DNA of 64,000 nt from Caprella mutica (GCA_947561585.1 CANNZV010000331.1:248001-312000), one strand, 5' to 3'; positions 1 to 12,970 are shown, counted from the stretch's first letter. The notes: generated by a model from the letters alone, not told the origin. Numbers and translations: made by a program.

Positions 1-1597
1 TTCTTTAACGTATGAAATGTTTCCAATTAAATCTTTTATTTTTATTTGCACCGAAAGAAAAAAATAACAAATGCCGAGCAAAAACGTTAGGATTTGACTT
101 CACAAGAGAAGACACTTTTTGACGTATTATATAACTTTCTATTATTCAATTATTGTATAATACAATTAAATTGATTTTACAATATTGGAAGAAGTATCGT
201 GTTTTTTGGATAATATGTCTTGCCTTTTAAAGACTTAAGAACCGATATATATTTTTGATAACCGTTAATTTTGAGAAAAGAAGTTATACATCTAAGGTTC
301 GAAGGTTGAAAATCTAATTTTCCTGTCAGAAAGTTTTAATTTGGATGATCGTTCATTACTTTTGATTACGGTGAATAATTTCAGACATTATATATAGTCA
401 TACTAGTTTTTGTTCATAATTTCCGGTGAAAACGGTCACTTATTAAATTTTTTTTAATTTCTAATAAAGTACAATTGAATAAGTAGTCAAACCATTTATC
501 TTCAAAGATAGATTACTTTTATCCTTGAACACAATTATCGATTGAAAATAATTTTCCTTCTTGCATGGTACTTGCCATCACCATTTAATATATTTTCTAT
601 AATACCATTAAATGAATAATATAATCCTCTAACAATCCCCAGTTTACATGTAATGGTAATTAAACCTAATTAACGTTAGTTTCATTTGTACAAGAAGCAT
701 GATACCTAACACAACTCTACATACTAGTTAATTAGGAAACATGATCACCTCCTCATCAGATGATTTGATGAGTTAATTTGGTGTTCATCCGCACAATGTC
801 CAAAGTAAATCCGTTCACTTCAGTTACCGCATTTTCATTAGCTTCATACAAACTCTTCATTATTAGATACGATTTGAAAAGCACTTGCCTAATGGAAAAT
901 GAGGTATCGATCATTCGAAAGCAATCAAATTCGAACAATTGGGTGGTTAATAACCGTTAGAGAGCTGACCGGAACAGTTTTGAAGGGAAAATTGGCGTTG
1001 GAGCCAATTTTTACCCCAAGTTTAAATTTGGACACTGTATGGTATGTCATTCTAATTCTTCTATTGATGATTTTAATTGTAAAATTTCACCAATATTAAC
1101 ACAATTGAGAATCTCTCTAACTTACCTAATAAAAAATCATTTAGAACATAATTAATGATGATAATAACACTTCAGTGTCAATGGTGAGAGTATTTTCCAC
1201 ACGTGACTCCATGTATATTATAATAATACTAATGAATATTCATGGTTATTCAAATAGAAGTAGAGACCAAAGACAACATTTGCATTTCTATAGACAATGT
1301 GTTTGTAACTTCAGTTTGCTGATGAAATCAGGAATTCTGGACTTGAGATCTCCATTCTGAAGTAAACAATTGAAATAATAGAACTGCATTAACCAAAATA
1401 ACTTACCCCTCGAAAACTTACTCACTTACCTATCAAAGCTCTCTCTAAGATTATAATATAACCATGACGAATTATTTTTTCTATAAAGAAAACTTTATTT
1501 TTCAGTTACACATCTATTGGTAATTAGAAAATATTTTTTCATTTAAAAAAAATTACAAGCAAATGATATAAACAAAAGTTTATTAGGTATTAATGTT
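1..1597. other. A+T-rich filler, no gene seen
   Basis: The only open frames are short (about 60 codons), overlap one another on both strands and have no recognisable domain. I find no tandem array, no terminal inverted repeat and no RNA gene. It reads as non-coding DNA. Confidence 0.6.
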
Positions 1598-1715
1598 AGT
1601 CACTCTGTACGGAGCTTGGCCTGCGCAACAATTTGGCACATCTCACTAAGCCGCTAATGGTTACAGTTAACTGATTAAAGCGAGACATTCACTCTTATGT
1701 ACTCAAACACACGAG
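1598..1715 (+). repeat. Dispersed repeat family A, copy 1
   Basis: About 120 bp that recurs in inverted orientation at 35,853-35,972. The best conserved part is the stretch TTACAGTTAACTGATTAAAG and the following CGAGACATTCAC, with GTACTCAAACAC beyond it. All frames contain stops, so it is probably a SINE or MITE fragment rather than an exon. The class is unknown; no target duplication or A-tail is visible. Confidence 0.65.
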
Positions 1716-4700
1716 TGTCGAGTATGTTTCTTTCCTTGAGGGAGCACTGGATTACGCATGATAAATTGAAATAAATGCTTATAACATTAGTATCTTACTA
1801 TTTACCACCATTGCTCTCGTCTGACAGTGTGTAATTTTGTGGACAAATAACAGTCAAGAAAAGACAGCTTCAATCGGTTTAGAGAGCTGGTTCGGATGAA
1901 CAAGTTACTAGGGTTAAAATTTCCAGTTATTAGTTTATAATTATTAGTTATTTATATTATTTAAAAAAAAACTTTACATTTATCATATTGTGAGTGAAAA
2001 TAATATACACAGGATTAATAACAGAACATAATAAAAATACGTATTTGAATCAATAATCCGAGTAATTTATACACGAAGTATATTCACCTAACCATCAGTA
2101 AGCCTACCATAGACCTGTAAATCCACTGCAGTTGTTTTAAAAGAGTACATATCTCCACATTTCCTTAATTTCTATCCTTTTAATTGTAAGTTATAAATCA
2201 ACCGTTGCCAAGTGAAATACTGGAGGAGGAATTTAGACTAATTGCACCTCTTTTGAATAGCATTCATAACAACCATTTCAAGTAATTAAATAAAAGCTCT
2301 ACATTTACCAGATGAAAGACGACTTACCATATTATTAAGACCACGGTATGAATGTGTCATAAAAACTAGATTTCGATACAAATTGAATCAATGAAAAATA
2401 TTTATATGTAGTGTTTCAATACAAATTTCAAATATTTGGTATTTTATTGTAAAGTTTCCACCTAACGCATGAAATACAAATTTTACTCATAAGTCATATT
2501 TATCAATTATTATCGTATCTGTGAATTAAGGTCATGAATGATATTGAGAGATATACGGCAGATGAGAGTATATTGGTCCTATTTGTCTTCGAGATAAACG
2601 AACATAAATCTGGCTGATGAATAGAAGCTATCACTGTATATATTAGGTCTAACTGACAGGTTATAGGGACTGAATAGTGAATAGTATATAAAGGGAATGA
2701 TTGCATGATTCGGTCTAATTATGGGTTAAATAAATTGAATATATTCTACTCTAGATACAATTAATTATTCGTTAAATAGTTTATTGTCTTAGATAGAGAA
2801 GTTTTTCTTATCAAATATAATCGCTGATCAAAATCTTAAGTTCGGCAATAATAATTTCTCATTTTTCTTTCAGGATATTTTCTATTTCCTCAATTCTTCC
2901 TTCTCTTTTCCATATGAATACAAAAATGTCATTTTTTTTTTTTTGGATTTGATTGGTCGTTTGAAAAAGTTACTGGTCTGTTAGATTTTAAACAAAAAAT
3001 AAATTTACGTGTTAATATTTTTATGATATATTGATGGTCATATATAATTAGAAATGAGAAATTTATTAGAAGGTCGAAAGTCTTCTGTTAAATTTGCATC
3101 ACTAAACAATTATATTATAATCTTGAAAGTGATTGGCATTCGGCAGCATAATCCTTACTGATTTTCTGATATGAATGATTGGATTGTTGAAGTTATATCC
3201 GATTATTTAATTGATATATGACTTTGAAGAGATTTATTTAATATAGCAAATAATTGATTGAAGGAATAATTGGTATCGTTTGGTAGATTATTATATAGAA
3301 GAAGAGTAAGGTATAAAAAGTGAATGTAAAACACTATAAGGATTCATATTGTATTTATTTTAGGAACTCAATATTTCATATTTATCTTGATTTTATAAGA
3401 CAATTTCTGAGAAGAATTTTTACCTCATATATCCAAATAGTAGATATATATCAATTTCTAAAAAAGTATTAATTACACTCCGTTATTTTTTTTGCTTGTA
3501 TTTTGCACAGACTAGAAATATATACGAAATAAGGCATATCTTCCAATTAAATATTTACTCAAATATACTTCAATGACAACTAAATGGGAGATCAATATAA
3601 CGATACACATTTCCAGTCAGTCAGCATATTTAATTATTTTTCGTCGCACAAATAATGAGACACCATTTATTATATAATAGATTAAATGAGGTGTTGTTAA
3701 ATTAATTAGGCATTTAATTGATTGATTCAAAGGAATTAATTTACGTAATAAGAGCAGAATCAGATGATCAATGTTTTCCGGTTTATTATTTATGTCCAAT
3801 TAGCATTCATTTCTCCTATAAATAATCATAAAAGGAGACACAGTATCTATTGAAATGAATGTATGACGCAATAGCGAAAAACATTAATTTTCTATATAAC
3901 AGTTGCACGTCCATCCCCTGATTATAATGCAGAGTTGATCTGCAACTAATGCACATCAGGTGTGTTCGATGTTTGTGTCACCTGTTTGATAAGATACTAA
4001 TTATTACACTTCCGCAACACATTAATTAACTCTCTAATTAACAGTCATTGTCTTCTAGACGAGAATGAAGACTGTGCAAAAATTTGTCAAAATTCCGGCA
4101 ATGGAGATTGTAGAAAATGAATCTTAATTATGGTCCTGTGATTTATACATTGTGGCTTATTTATTTTTAACTAAGTTATATGAAATCTACAAGTTATTTT
4201 TAATTTTAATTTTTTATCTAATTTTTTCCATATTCTCAAAAATTCCGTGCAATTTTTATCAATTTACATTGTTTCGTTCATTATATTTGGTAAATTAATA
4301 TCCTAATAATGTAACCATCAATAGATATTGGTTGTCTCTCTTAACTTTTTGAATATATAGCATTTCTTTCAAGCTTCAAAACTATATTAAGTATTATGGC
4401 AATGTATTATTGCCTTAATAAAGGCAATTTGTATATACATTGTAATTACAGTGTTAATGATATAAAAGTCAATAAACTCATATAATTCATACATTTCGAA
4501 TTTAAGTTGAAATTATAATTAGAAATTCTTTATAGAACGAGGACTTTCAATTCAAATTTCTATTTTCCAATCTCCAGATTTCAGCTCACTCGCATTATAA
4601 CTTTCTGGTGACGAACTTCTTTCAATTTACAAAGTATGTCTTTTTTACCACTTCATCAGTCAATGAAGGACAGGTTGGCTCTAAGAAGTCTTCAGATGTC

Positions 4701-6031
4701 AAATGCTCCTAACTTTACTCGCTATATTGGAGGAAAAACTTAACTAACTAATTCTCAATCAAGAAATACAAACGAAAAACATCAAACAGGGGAAAATCCG
4801 AGTAATCAAACTGTTCCACATTTCGATCATGTGATTAAAGTATATTTAACAATAAAGATTTAACTTTTATTTCATTTGTTATTAAAATTTCCTTATATGA
4901 TCGAATTTTTTTACCATTCCTATAACTGGGAACTAACCCTAGAGTCCCAAAGTATCAATTATATTATTATATTGAATATAGAATATAAATTTAGATTTTT
5001 GGTAGGAAATTGTTTGTATACGAAGTGCTAGTATGGAATGTGAACATATTAAATTAAACTTTTACATAATTCTGTTTGAAGTAAAAGAGCGAGTTAAAAA
5101 AAAAACATTTTTTAATTTGTAAAAAAAAAATGTTTTAACTCACTACAGGTTTCATTTTCCATATCAAAATCAAATCTCAGAGCTATGGACAAATTAAGTC
5201 AAAAATGTAATTTTGCATATTTAAGTAGAAAATAAGTGCAGTAGATTCATTACAAGAATATGCTAGTCCTACTGTGAATCTCTATTTCCACTGCGCACAT
5301 ATATAACTGGGATACAATCAAACTCTATCAAAAATAAATCAGAGTCTCTTTTTTTTTTATTTAGGAACACTGTATGCATCACTCCATTAGAGCTGTCATT
5401 AGGAGATTATTGACGTCATTACTGATTGGTATAATTAGGAATTAATGAACTGTAGGTAGAAGATAAGGGACATGACAGGTAATCGCACATGAGATTAATT
5501 AACAAGGAATGCAAATGGAACGGCTATTGTGTTCAATGTTAATGTAATTGTTTTGATATGGGCATCATTGTTTGAAAATGATTAAATTAACAATTAATTT
5601 ATAATTGATTATTGTTTCTAATTAGAAAAGAAGTCTTTTTCAAATGTATGTGATCATGTAGATCATAATTTATTGATCATCTCTATGAAATGGAAGAGAT
5701 GGAGTAAATATAAGTTATCGGACGGTTCTACATACATTTTCGGTCATATAATATAGAATTTAAATTTCAATTATTATATTTTCTAAATAAACACGATCCC
5801 CAAGATATTGTAATTTTGGATTTAGTATTTTTTTTTTTCATTTTTACCATGTTTATTTTTTCTCCAACACTACTGGCAGTTTTAGAGGAGAGCGTTCTGG
5901 TTCGTCTAGATTTTTTTGTGCTAAATGCTTAGATTTAGTATTAAGTTGACTCGTTAACTTCATTTAATAGTTATAACCTCTTCATTTTCCTCTTCCATCT
6001 GTGAGTGCATCTACTGGTGCTCGTGCCCCCA
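1716..6031. other. A+T-rich filler with small hairpins
   Basis: No frame longer than 67 codons, no recognisable domain and no transposase motif. Features inside are homopolymer T runs near 2,932 and 5,350 and an A/T hairpin at 5,091-5,141, listed separately. The rest looks like unique non-coding DNA. Confidence 0.6.
5091..5141. repeat. A/T inverted repeat (hairpin)
   Basis: GAGTTAAAA with an A-run and ACATTTTTT is mirrored by an A-run with TGTTTTAACTC. This gives a stem of roughly 20 bp with a bulge in the A-run. It may be a MITE core or slippage-derived; no terminator role is expected in eukaryotic DNA. Confidence 0.5.
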
Positions 6032-6118
6032 TCGTGACATTCCTTGAAAGTGACTGCACTTAGAGAGTAGCTTTTTTGCATACATTAGCATTTTCCCTGA
6101 CGGTGGTAACTGGTAAGT
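6032..6118 (+). repeat. Dispersed repeat family D, copy 1
   Basis: Shares GAGTAGCTTTTTTGCAT and flanking positions with copies at 16,381-16,446 and 51,882-51,966, all in the same orientation. The upstream portion (CGTGACATTC..TTGA) also matches the 51.9-kb copy. Non-coding; class unknown. Confidence 0.5.
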
Positions 6119-7436
6119 GACCGTTTCCTGTTGGTTATGACGGATTCTCCCAATCCCTTGGATTAAATTAAATTCGTAACTTACAATTTACCTAAAGAGA
6201 TAAAAAATATTTGTTATTTGTGAGTATGCTTGTGATCAAATATTACAAACTTTATCATTATTTAATTGTTCTAAAATATAAATACTATCATTGTGTGTAA
6301 GTAATAATTTAATTTTCTTTGTTCAATTTTAGGATACTTCAAATTACTTTACTACTAAATGCTTTCATGTTGCCATGAGCATCGAGTAGTTTCAGTATAT
6401 AGAAAAAGAAATTCACATTCGCTCTAATTCTGAGCCCTTACTAACGTCAACACTTACCCCTGGAGTTTGTTTACTTTGTCACACTCTTCCACGGTAGAAA
6501 AATAATATAGAACTTGTGGGACTCGTTAGTAAAATTACAGTGACAAAAATATTACAAAACATATATCTATTATATTTTTGAATGGTTTTCAGCACCGAAA
6601 TAGTTATGTATTATTTCTGTAACAAGTCTACATATTTCAATTTATATTTTTTTTATTTTAAAAATTAATTTATGATTTTCAAGATCAACACAGTACAAAA
6701 TACGTTTTTACTAAATCTAAAGACATTTGTTACGCAATTGATTTTGAATCGAAGCAAATAAGGTATAATCAATTCAATAATATAAATTTAATTCAGGTTG
6801 TAATTAAGCAGGAGTACTGAATATATATACTTTTAATTATTTCAGATAATCCTTGACAGCGCCAACGATTTACGTTACGTTACAAACTGCAATCAAGTCA
6901 AAACCAACGGACCATCAGGCGGAGGAACGTACACATTTGTTCTTCATCGTCAGATTAGTCTTCCATACTATTGCTGCATACCAAGAATGAGAAGCATATA
7001 AAAAAATATATGTAACCATTTCATCTCCAATTTCAGGACAAATTATTATAGACCCTATTCTATTTTCTGAATCCTAGAAAAGATCTTTAGTAATTACATA
7101 TCTCAGATAAGAAGAGACGTGTTTGTAGAAGGAACATATTCCAAGAATTCATTCATGTTCATTCATTTTTGAGCGTTAAATGAACAGGAGGATAATAATT
7201 ATTAAATTGCAGTTGTTTCAACATAAAGGGGAAGTTTAGATTGATATTTTGTGACTATGTGCATTGTGTAGTACATTGAATGAAAAGGATATATGAAAAT
7301 TGTTGGTATATAAATTGAATTATTTTAAATTATCTAACTCAACTATAAACAAATGCCAAAGAACAAGTTTGGTGAGACATTATTGAAGATGTGGGTATTT
7401 ATTTATCATTCAACCTATATAATTTAAACAACCATA
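6119..7436. other. A+T-rich filler, no gene seen
   Basis: No open frame of note and no repeat shared with the rest of the window. It ends at the TA (7,435-7,436) that flanks the palindromic transposon. Confidence 0.55.
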
Positions 7437-7443
7437 AACTGCG

Positions 7444-7461
7444 TCCATCGCTTTATTGCAG
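7444..7461 (+). promoter_or_regulatory. Outer direct repeat (putative transposase site), left end
   Basis: TCCATCGCTTTATTGCAG, 7 bp inside the left end. The same 18 bp recur at 7,625 and, inverted, at 8,316 and 8,497. By analogy with IR/DR elements these are the transposase binding sites. Confidence 0.7.
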
Positions 7462-7624
7462 ATCACTATTTTGTGACTAATTTTAATAATATTAATCGTA
7501 CAGTAGTGAAACTTTGGTCACTGGAAGATAGCTTCTATGTGAGTATCTTGCTGAAATATTTTTTGAATCCATGGGAAAATTGGGAAGTTATGAACGTTTA
7601 TGTATTTTGAAAGCATTTTAACTG

Positions 7625-7642
7625 TCCATCGCTTTATTGCAG
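7625..7642 (+). promoter_or_regulatory. Inner direct repeat (putative transposase site), left arm
   Basis: Exact 18-bp copy of the outer motif, 181 bp further in. The open transposase frame starts just downstream. Confidence 0.7.
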
Positions 7643-7646
7643 CTCT

Positions 7647-8015
7647 GTGAAATGGCCAAAAAATGGGCGATTAACTTCTACCGAGAGGGTAAAAATTGTA
7701 GCAGGTCCTGCAGAAGGGAGGACTCTTCTATATTTAGCTTTATTACTTGGAAGGGTTAAGAGAACAATAGTATCTTTTGTGGAAAATCCCGACACAAACC
7801 CAAGGAGAGATGAGGGTACGAGAAAAACAATTTCCCCTCGAAACCTGCGAAAAATACTCAGGCAGGTCATAAGGCAGCTAAATGACACTAGTGCCTCCAT
7901 TTTTGACGAGGCTGTCATTGGTCTAACGTCAAAACAGTCCAGATGTAATGTCTCAAATGGAACGGTCCATAGGAGGCATGGAAATGGGCTCCACGCTCCT
8001 TGTCGTCTCATTTAA
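7647..8015 (+). pseudogene. Tc1-like transposase, N-terminal DNA-binding domain only (left copy)
   Basis: An open frame of about 122 codons that reads as the bipartite helix-turn-helix region of a Tc1 transposase. A first helix-turn-helix begins with GRLTSTERVKIVA and includes LALLLGRVKRTIVSFV. A linker DTNPRRDEG follows, then a second subdomain with ISPRNLRKILRQVIRQ. The frame opens at GTG. An ATG at 7,652 lies one base out of frame with the conserved GRLTS, and the same offset occurs in the right arm, so it predates the duplication. The frame stops where the palindrome turns, before any DDE catalytic domain; full Tc1 transposases are about 340 residues. This is a truncated relic. A DNA-binding-only product acting as a repressor is conceivable but unsupported. 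Confidence 0.8.
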
Positions 8016-8057
8016 GACACCGTTTAGACGAATAACCGATGACAGCCTTGCTGAAAA

Positions 8058-8311
8058 TTGAGGCACGAGTGTTATTTGGCTGCCTTTAAACCTGCTTGGG
8101 TAGTTTTCGCATATTTCGAGGGGAAAAAGTTTCTCCTCGTACCCTCATCTCTCCTTGGGTTGGTGTCGGGATCTTACACAACAGAAACTATGTTTCTCTT
8201 ATCCCTTTCAAATTCATTAGCTAAATATAGAAGAGTCATCCCTTCTGCAGGACCTGCTACAATTTTTACCCTCTCGGTAGAAGTTAATCGCCCATTTTTT
8301 GGCCTTTTCAC
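8058..8311 (-). pseudogene. Tc1-like transposase, N-terminal DNA-binding domain (right, decayed copy)
   Basis: Read on the minus strand from about 8,311, the right arm encodes the same start, GRLTSTERVKIVAGPAEG, then LLYLA and DPDTNPRRDEGTRR, with in-frame stops and at least one frameshift. Both copies share the unusual AGPAEG segment, so the arms derive from one parent. The plus-strand frame across this stretch is only the antisense shadow. Confidence 0.75.
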
Positions 8312-8544
8312 AGAGCTGCAATAAAGCGATGGACAGTTAAAATGCCTTCAAAATACATAAACGTTCATAACTTTCCAATTTTCGAATGGATTCAAAAAAT
8401 ATTCCAGTCATATACTAACATAGAAGCAATCTTCCAGTGACCAAAGTTTCACTACTGTACAATCAATATTATTAAAATTATTCACAAAATGGTGATCTGC
8501 AATAAAGCGATGGACGCAGTTTAGACATACCAACCAAATAATCT

Positions 8545-8972
8545 GAAACTTAGTGACTCGATTTGTCAATGTCAAGGTATCATTTGGTAAAATTTTGGGA
8601 GCAATCCGGTCAAAGGTCAAGGTCAAGATCATTTACTACTCAATAATTAATAAACATCAAACAAAATTGTCTAAATTGGGTTGGACGATTTTTCAAATAC
8701 CCAAGGCCCATCTGGATAAATTTTGGGTGAGATCCGGTCAAAGGTCAAGGTCAATAATTATAACTCAAAAGCTCATAAAGTTTTCTACCAAATTGTCTGA
8801 ATTGTGGTGGGACGATTGTTTATTATCTAGGAACTAATTTATCATTATTTGAGAGCGAACCAGTCTGAGGTTAAGGTTGAGGTCATTCATAACTCCAGGA
8901 TTATGGGATTGACAATATAATTGTAAAGCCGCAACGAAGGTCTACGCTCTTCCGAGTGCCCGTCCTAGTTAA
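8545..8972 (-). repeat. Dispersed repeat family E, multi-unit copy
   Basis: Three degenerate units of about 120 bp, each with a phrase of the type ATCCGGTCAAAGGTCAAGG followed by an A+T-rich part and TTGTCTAAATTG..GGACGATT. AGGTCA-like sites lie at about 8,608-8,628, 8,737-8,754 and 8,871. The unit ends near 8,970 with GAGTGCCCGTCCTAGTT. Read on the minus strand this matches the head of the 44.9-kb copy (ACTCGG.AGAGCG..ACCTTCG). The frame running through it is a by-product of the repeats. Confidence 0.65.
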
Positions 8973-10936
8973 AAAAATGTTTTTGCATACAATTAATCCT
9001 CTTTTATTATTAGACTATGTTTTCCAAGAAACAAATAAATATCGACTATACTACGATACCGCTACCAAGATCAAATTCTTCAAACTATTGAGAAAATATG
9101 GAAGAAAAACAGTAAAAAACTATATTATTTAATATTCAACAAATTGTAATTATTTGAGTAATCTACACGCATAAAGCTCTTTTTTAAACTTATAATGATA
9201 CTCAAGTGCAAAGAGGGTAATAATTATTGTGCGCTCATAAACTCATTCAAAAAGACACAGTGTTCTGCTTTTATATCAATGTTAATAATGATATTATTAT
9301 ACAGACTCTCATTGAAACTTTCAAAGTAAGAGACTTTTGCTCTGAGTAGAAGTTGCACATAATGTTAAATTGTTATTAAGTTTCCAGGCAACTTATATAC
9401 CATTATTATTAAGCATCAAGAATTGTTATCTATAATTAACTTTATATTCATCTTTCTTAATTAAAACCAATACATTAGAGTCGCTGTGCTTGATTAATTC
9501 ACATAGTATATATATTCTGTATTTGTAATTAATGTGAAAGGAATCTGAAGATGTGCAGAATTAAAAAAAATTAAACATTGAATTTTCAATAAAAATCAAA
9601 TTTTAATTATAAAATAGATATAATTGCAATAATTATCAATCAAACAGCACTTTTCAGTCAATATAACAAATTACAATAAATTGTATATTACAAAAAGTAA
9701 TATTAAGGACTATCGTTAGGTAATCTGAAGATATGATGGTATGACTTTCATATAATCCTTCCCTCTGACAATATTAATCCAAAGATTAAAAGGATTACAA
9801 ACAATTATCTTATAATCTCTGAAATAATGTTAACAATATTATGAAATCATTCTTTGAAAATTAACATTATACAGCTATAATTGACTGTAAATGAAAAATA
9901 GAAAAAAAACATCATTATATTAAAAACAGCATATATATAAATAGCGATTTTGCAAAATTCAGTAAAAAGTATTTTTCATTATTGAAAAGTATAATAATAT
10001 TTGGTCTTATTTTATATGCTTCAAATAAATTAAAATATTAGAGGATATTAATTACATATTTGAAAGTTTTATGATAACTAAAAGTACAAATTATCAAACT
10101 TTAAAAATTGTTCTATACTCATGTATCTATTTATTTATAAGTTAATATTGATAAGTTATTAAAGCATAGAAATCAGTGTCAATACAATATGTACTCAAAT
10201 TGATTATCATTACCATAATTACGAATTATTTATTCAGTGACTGATGCTATTTATTATATATTACTTTATTGACCATAATGATCGTAATGTCAATAAATAT
10301 AATATTAAATACGAGACCAATTGATTTCGGATATCAAGTAATAACTATATTCATATAATAACCTAATATTCACAAACATATATCCAATCATTTAATCATT
10401 TAATATTTCAAAATTTTAGTAACATATACATAGAATAAATATGCGAGTAATTACCTAAATAAGTATTTATTTTGTAAGTTTCTATTATAACATTAATATC
10501 ATTTAAAGAACAAAGAACTGGTATAGTGAGAAAAAAACAAATTGATGATTTAGATAAAGTTTCACTAATTTTATTTCAACAGAGAGTGATAATATCATTC
10601 ATTGACCAATGATCTAAAAATGCCTCATAGAGAAAAATCGCCTCACTTTTTCACCACCTTTACATCCTGACTTCAATAGATTGGTCCCCATGGAAATTAA
10701 GTAAAGCATACCACATCAGTTCAAGTAGAACCGTCGAGAGTGAGTATATGTATGTAATATATACGTATGATCAATAACACGGAATGAGTTATACGAAAAT
10801 GATTGGTATTACACCATGTAATAGAATGAATACAATGGATATTTTACTTTTTTGAGGATGATTATTCTAATGAATATTCAGATAAAATTGACTGGCACAC
10901 AATGAAGCCACTTTTCTCTTCATCACTTCATCAGCC
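8973..10936. other. A+T-rich filler, no gene seen
   Basis: No frame above about 60 codons. The sequence is dominated by A/T runs. I see no repeat boundary or transposase motif. Confidence 0.55.
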
Positions 10937-11228
10937 AGGTCATTTCATTACATTCGTCACTCTATTCATTTCAAACCAGGTCATTTCATCACTTTAGTTC
11001 CCATTCGTCACTCTATTCACTTCAAACAAGGTCATTTTATCACTTTAGTTCCCATTCGTTACTCCATTCAATTCAAACAAAGTCATTTCATCACTTTAGT
11101 TCCCACTTGTCACTCTATAGACTTCAAACCAGTTCATTCCATCACTCTTGTTCCCATTCGTCACTATATTCACTTCAAACAAGGTCATTTCATCACATTA
11201 TGTTCCATTCCTCACTATTCATTTCTCT
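10937..11228. repeat. 51-bp tandem repeat, about 6 copies
   Basis: Unit begins GGTCATTTCATCACTTTAGT and continues TCCCATTCGTCACTCTATTC with a CTTCAAACAA end. Copies differ by a few substitutions. Because 51 is a multiple of three, a plus-strand frame stays open across part of it (11,107-11,400); I do not regard it as a gene. Confidence 0.85.
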
Positions 11229-12970
11229 TCTCAATGCGACATCAGAATTACTCCATTTGCATACCAATGAAGATAATTTCCTGGTCTGTTTCTACCATAT
11301 CAACGCACACAATTTCTATCCTAAACACACCTATCATTTGCACCTATTATTGATAACCAGTTTTTGGTATGGGAAGGAGAGAAACGGGAAAGGAGAATGA
11401 GAACTGTTTTTTTGTAAAATAGGAATCTATCCTTGATCTAGTATTACGCCAGATAAAAAAATATAAATTATCTAAAATGCGTTAAGCTATTTTCGATTAG
11501 ATATTTATTGCTTAATTATTAATATAACACGAAATCATTTCCCAAAAGTTATTTGAATACCTGTTTTTTAATCCGATAACTGTAGACCAACAAGTGTTTT
11601 TTATATAATTTCCCATTTAGATTCATCTATCTGTAATAACCACTTCAAAAGCGATGCAAGACAATTCCAAAAAGTGTAAACCATAATTCCTACAGAACTC
11701 TATCACACCATAGATAGCTGATACCTAGTCCGCTATTACTCTACTTTCATATCAGGGAAACATTTTAAATATTTCAGAAGATTCACTGAAGCATGAAAGG
11801 ATTCATTCAGATGTATTTCCTAACATCAAGATTATGATAGAGGGAATATACCTTTATTGTGAAAAATGTCAGAGGATGCATTATCTATGTGGCTTACGGT
11901 GATCATTCTATCAGTAGTAAACTAGTGTAAAGAGGGTAAATTATGTGTCATCGTTTAATCTGTTCATTCAAATTTTTTTAATGACCAGGTAATAAAAAAA
12001 AATATTCACCTAATAGTAAGGGGTACATGAATGTATTAGAACTAAAAACATTTTTCAACGTATTAATGTTAGTTATTCACAGTATCTTTTATATAATTAT
12101 TCGGTGTTTCTTTATTCATTGTCCTATAAATCACAATATATATGAAAAAAAATCATAATCCAATGATAAATTCAGATAATTAATGAAGAAATTCGAATCG
12201 AATTGTCTTGACTATATATGATTAAGATACACTTTTAGATTTGAAATAATAGTTTATTAAAATAATTTTCTTTGGTTGATTAAATCTAAGATAGGATTAT
12301 ATTGTATTTAAGCGGAACATTCACTCAAATATACGATTTAATTGTTAATTTTGTTTGTAAAATTTCACGTTTCAATCGATAGTGTCTCTCAATGTACTTC
12401 TTAACCAGTTCCTTGTTTTGGTTGTTGCTTGTTTTTTTTTCTCACAGTAGTTATCATACCATGTCAATATTTTAAATTTGTAAATTATTTTAATTTAAAA
12501 ATATTTTAAATGAATAAATAGTGTAAAGTTGAGACAGTCAAGAATTACTATTCTAACTGTACTACCTTTCTAATATGAGAATCCTCAATGCGATTTAGCA
12601 GCTCATCAAACTGTAAAATGCAACAAATTACTGTCGATGATGTACGTTGAAGATGTCGTTTTAAGTACGAAAAAAATATGATTATTGTAAAATGGTGATG
12701 GTAAAAAGATGAATTTAAATTAAAATCACATTTTATTTCGTCTAGCAAATGTTATTTTGAGATTATTTCTGATACATTTGTTTATATTTGATATCATCCT
12801 TCGTAAGTAAATTAATTCAGTCTATGATTTTCTGTTCACTAAGTTTTTAGGAAGCAAATTGCTTGCATAATATATTCGATAACTTATCAACAAAGCTTGC
12901 TCACTCCATCGAATATGAAACTGATGACACATTGCACTTTGGAATAAATAAATATTATAGTAACGTAATT
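11229..12970. other. A+T-rich filler, no gene seen
   Basis: Short frames only, without family resemblance. No inverted repeats or dispersed copies noticed. Confidence 0.5.

Larger units (their letters stand above)
7437..8521. mobile_element. Palindromic Tc1-like element (head-to-head 5' halves)
   Basis: A 1,085-bp near-perfect inverted repeat centred near 7,979, with arms of about 540 bp. It is bounded by TA at 7,435-7,436 and 8,522-8,523, the target duplication of Tc1/mariner elements. Each arm carries two copies of an 18-bp motif, TCCATCGCTTTATTGCAG, at 7,444 and 7,625, mirrored at 8,316 and 8,497. The spacing is exactly 181 bp on both sides, which is the IR/DR layout known from Sleeping Beauty-type Tc1 elements. 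Each arm also holds the transposase N-terminal DNA-binding region, so the element is two 5' halves fused head to head with no catalytic domain. The inner motif pair is also flanked by TA (7,619-7,620 and 8,338-8,339). It could move only if transposase were supplied in trans. Confidence 0.9.

Noticed and set aside
7634..8011. 125-codon minus-strand frame
   Set aside because: Antisense of the transposase DNA-binding domain in the palindrome. The plus strand shows the family motifs.
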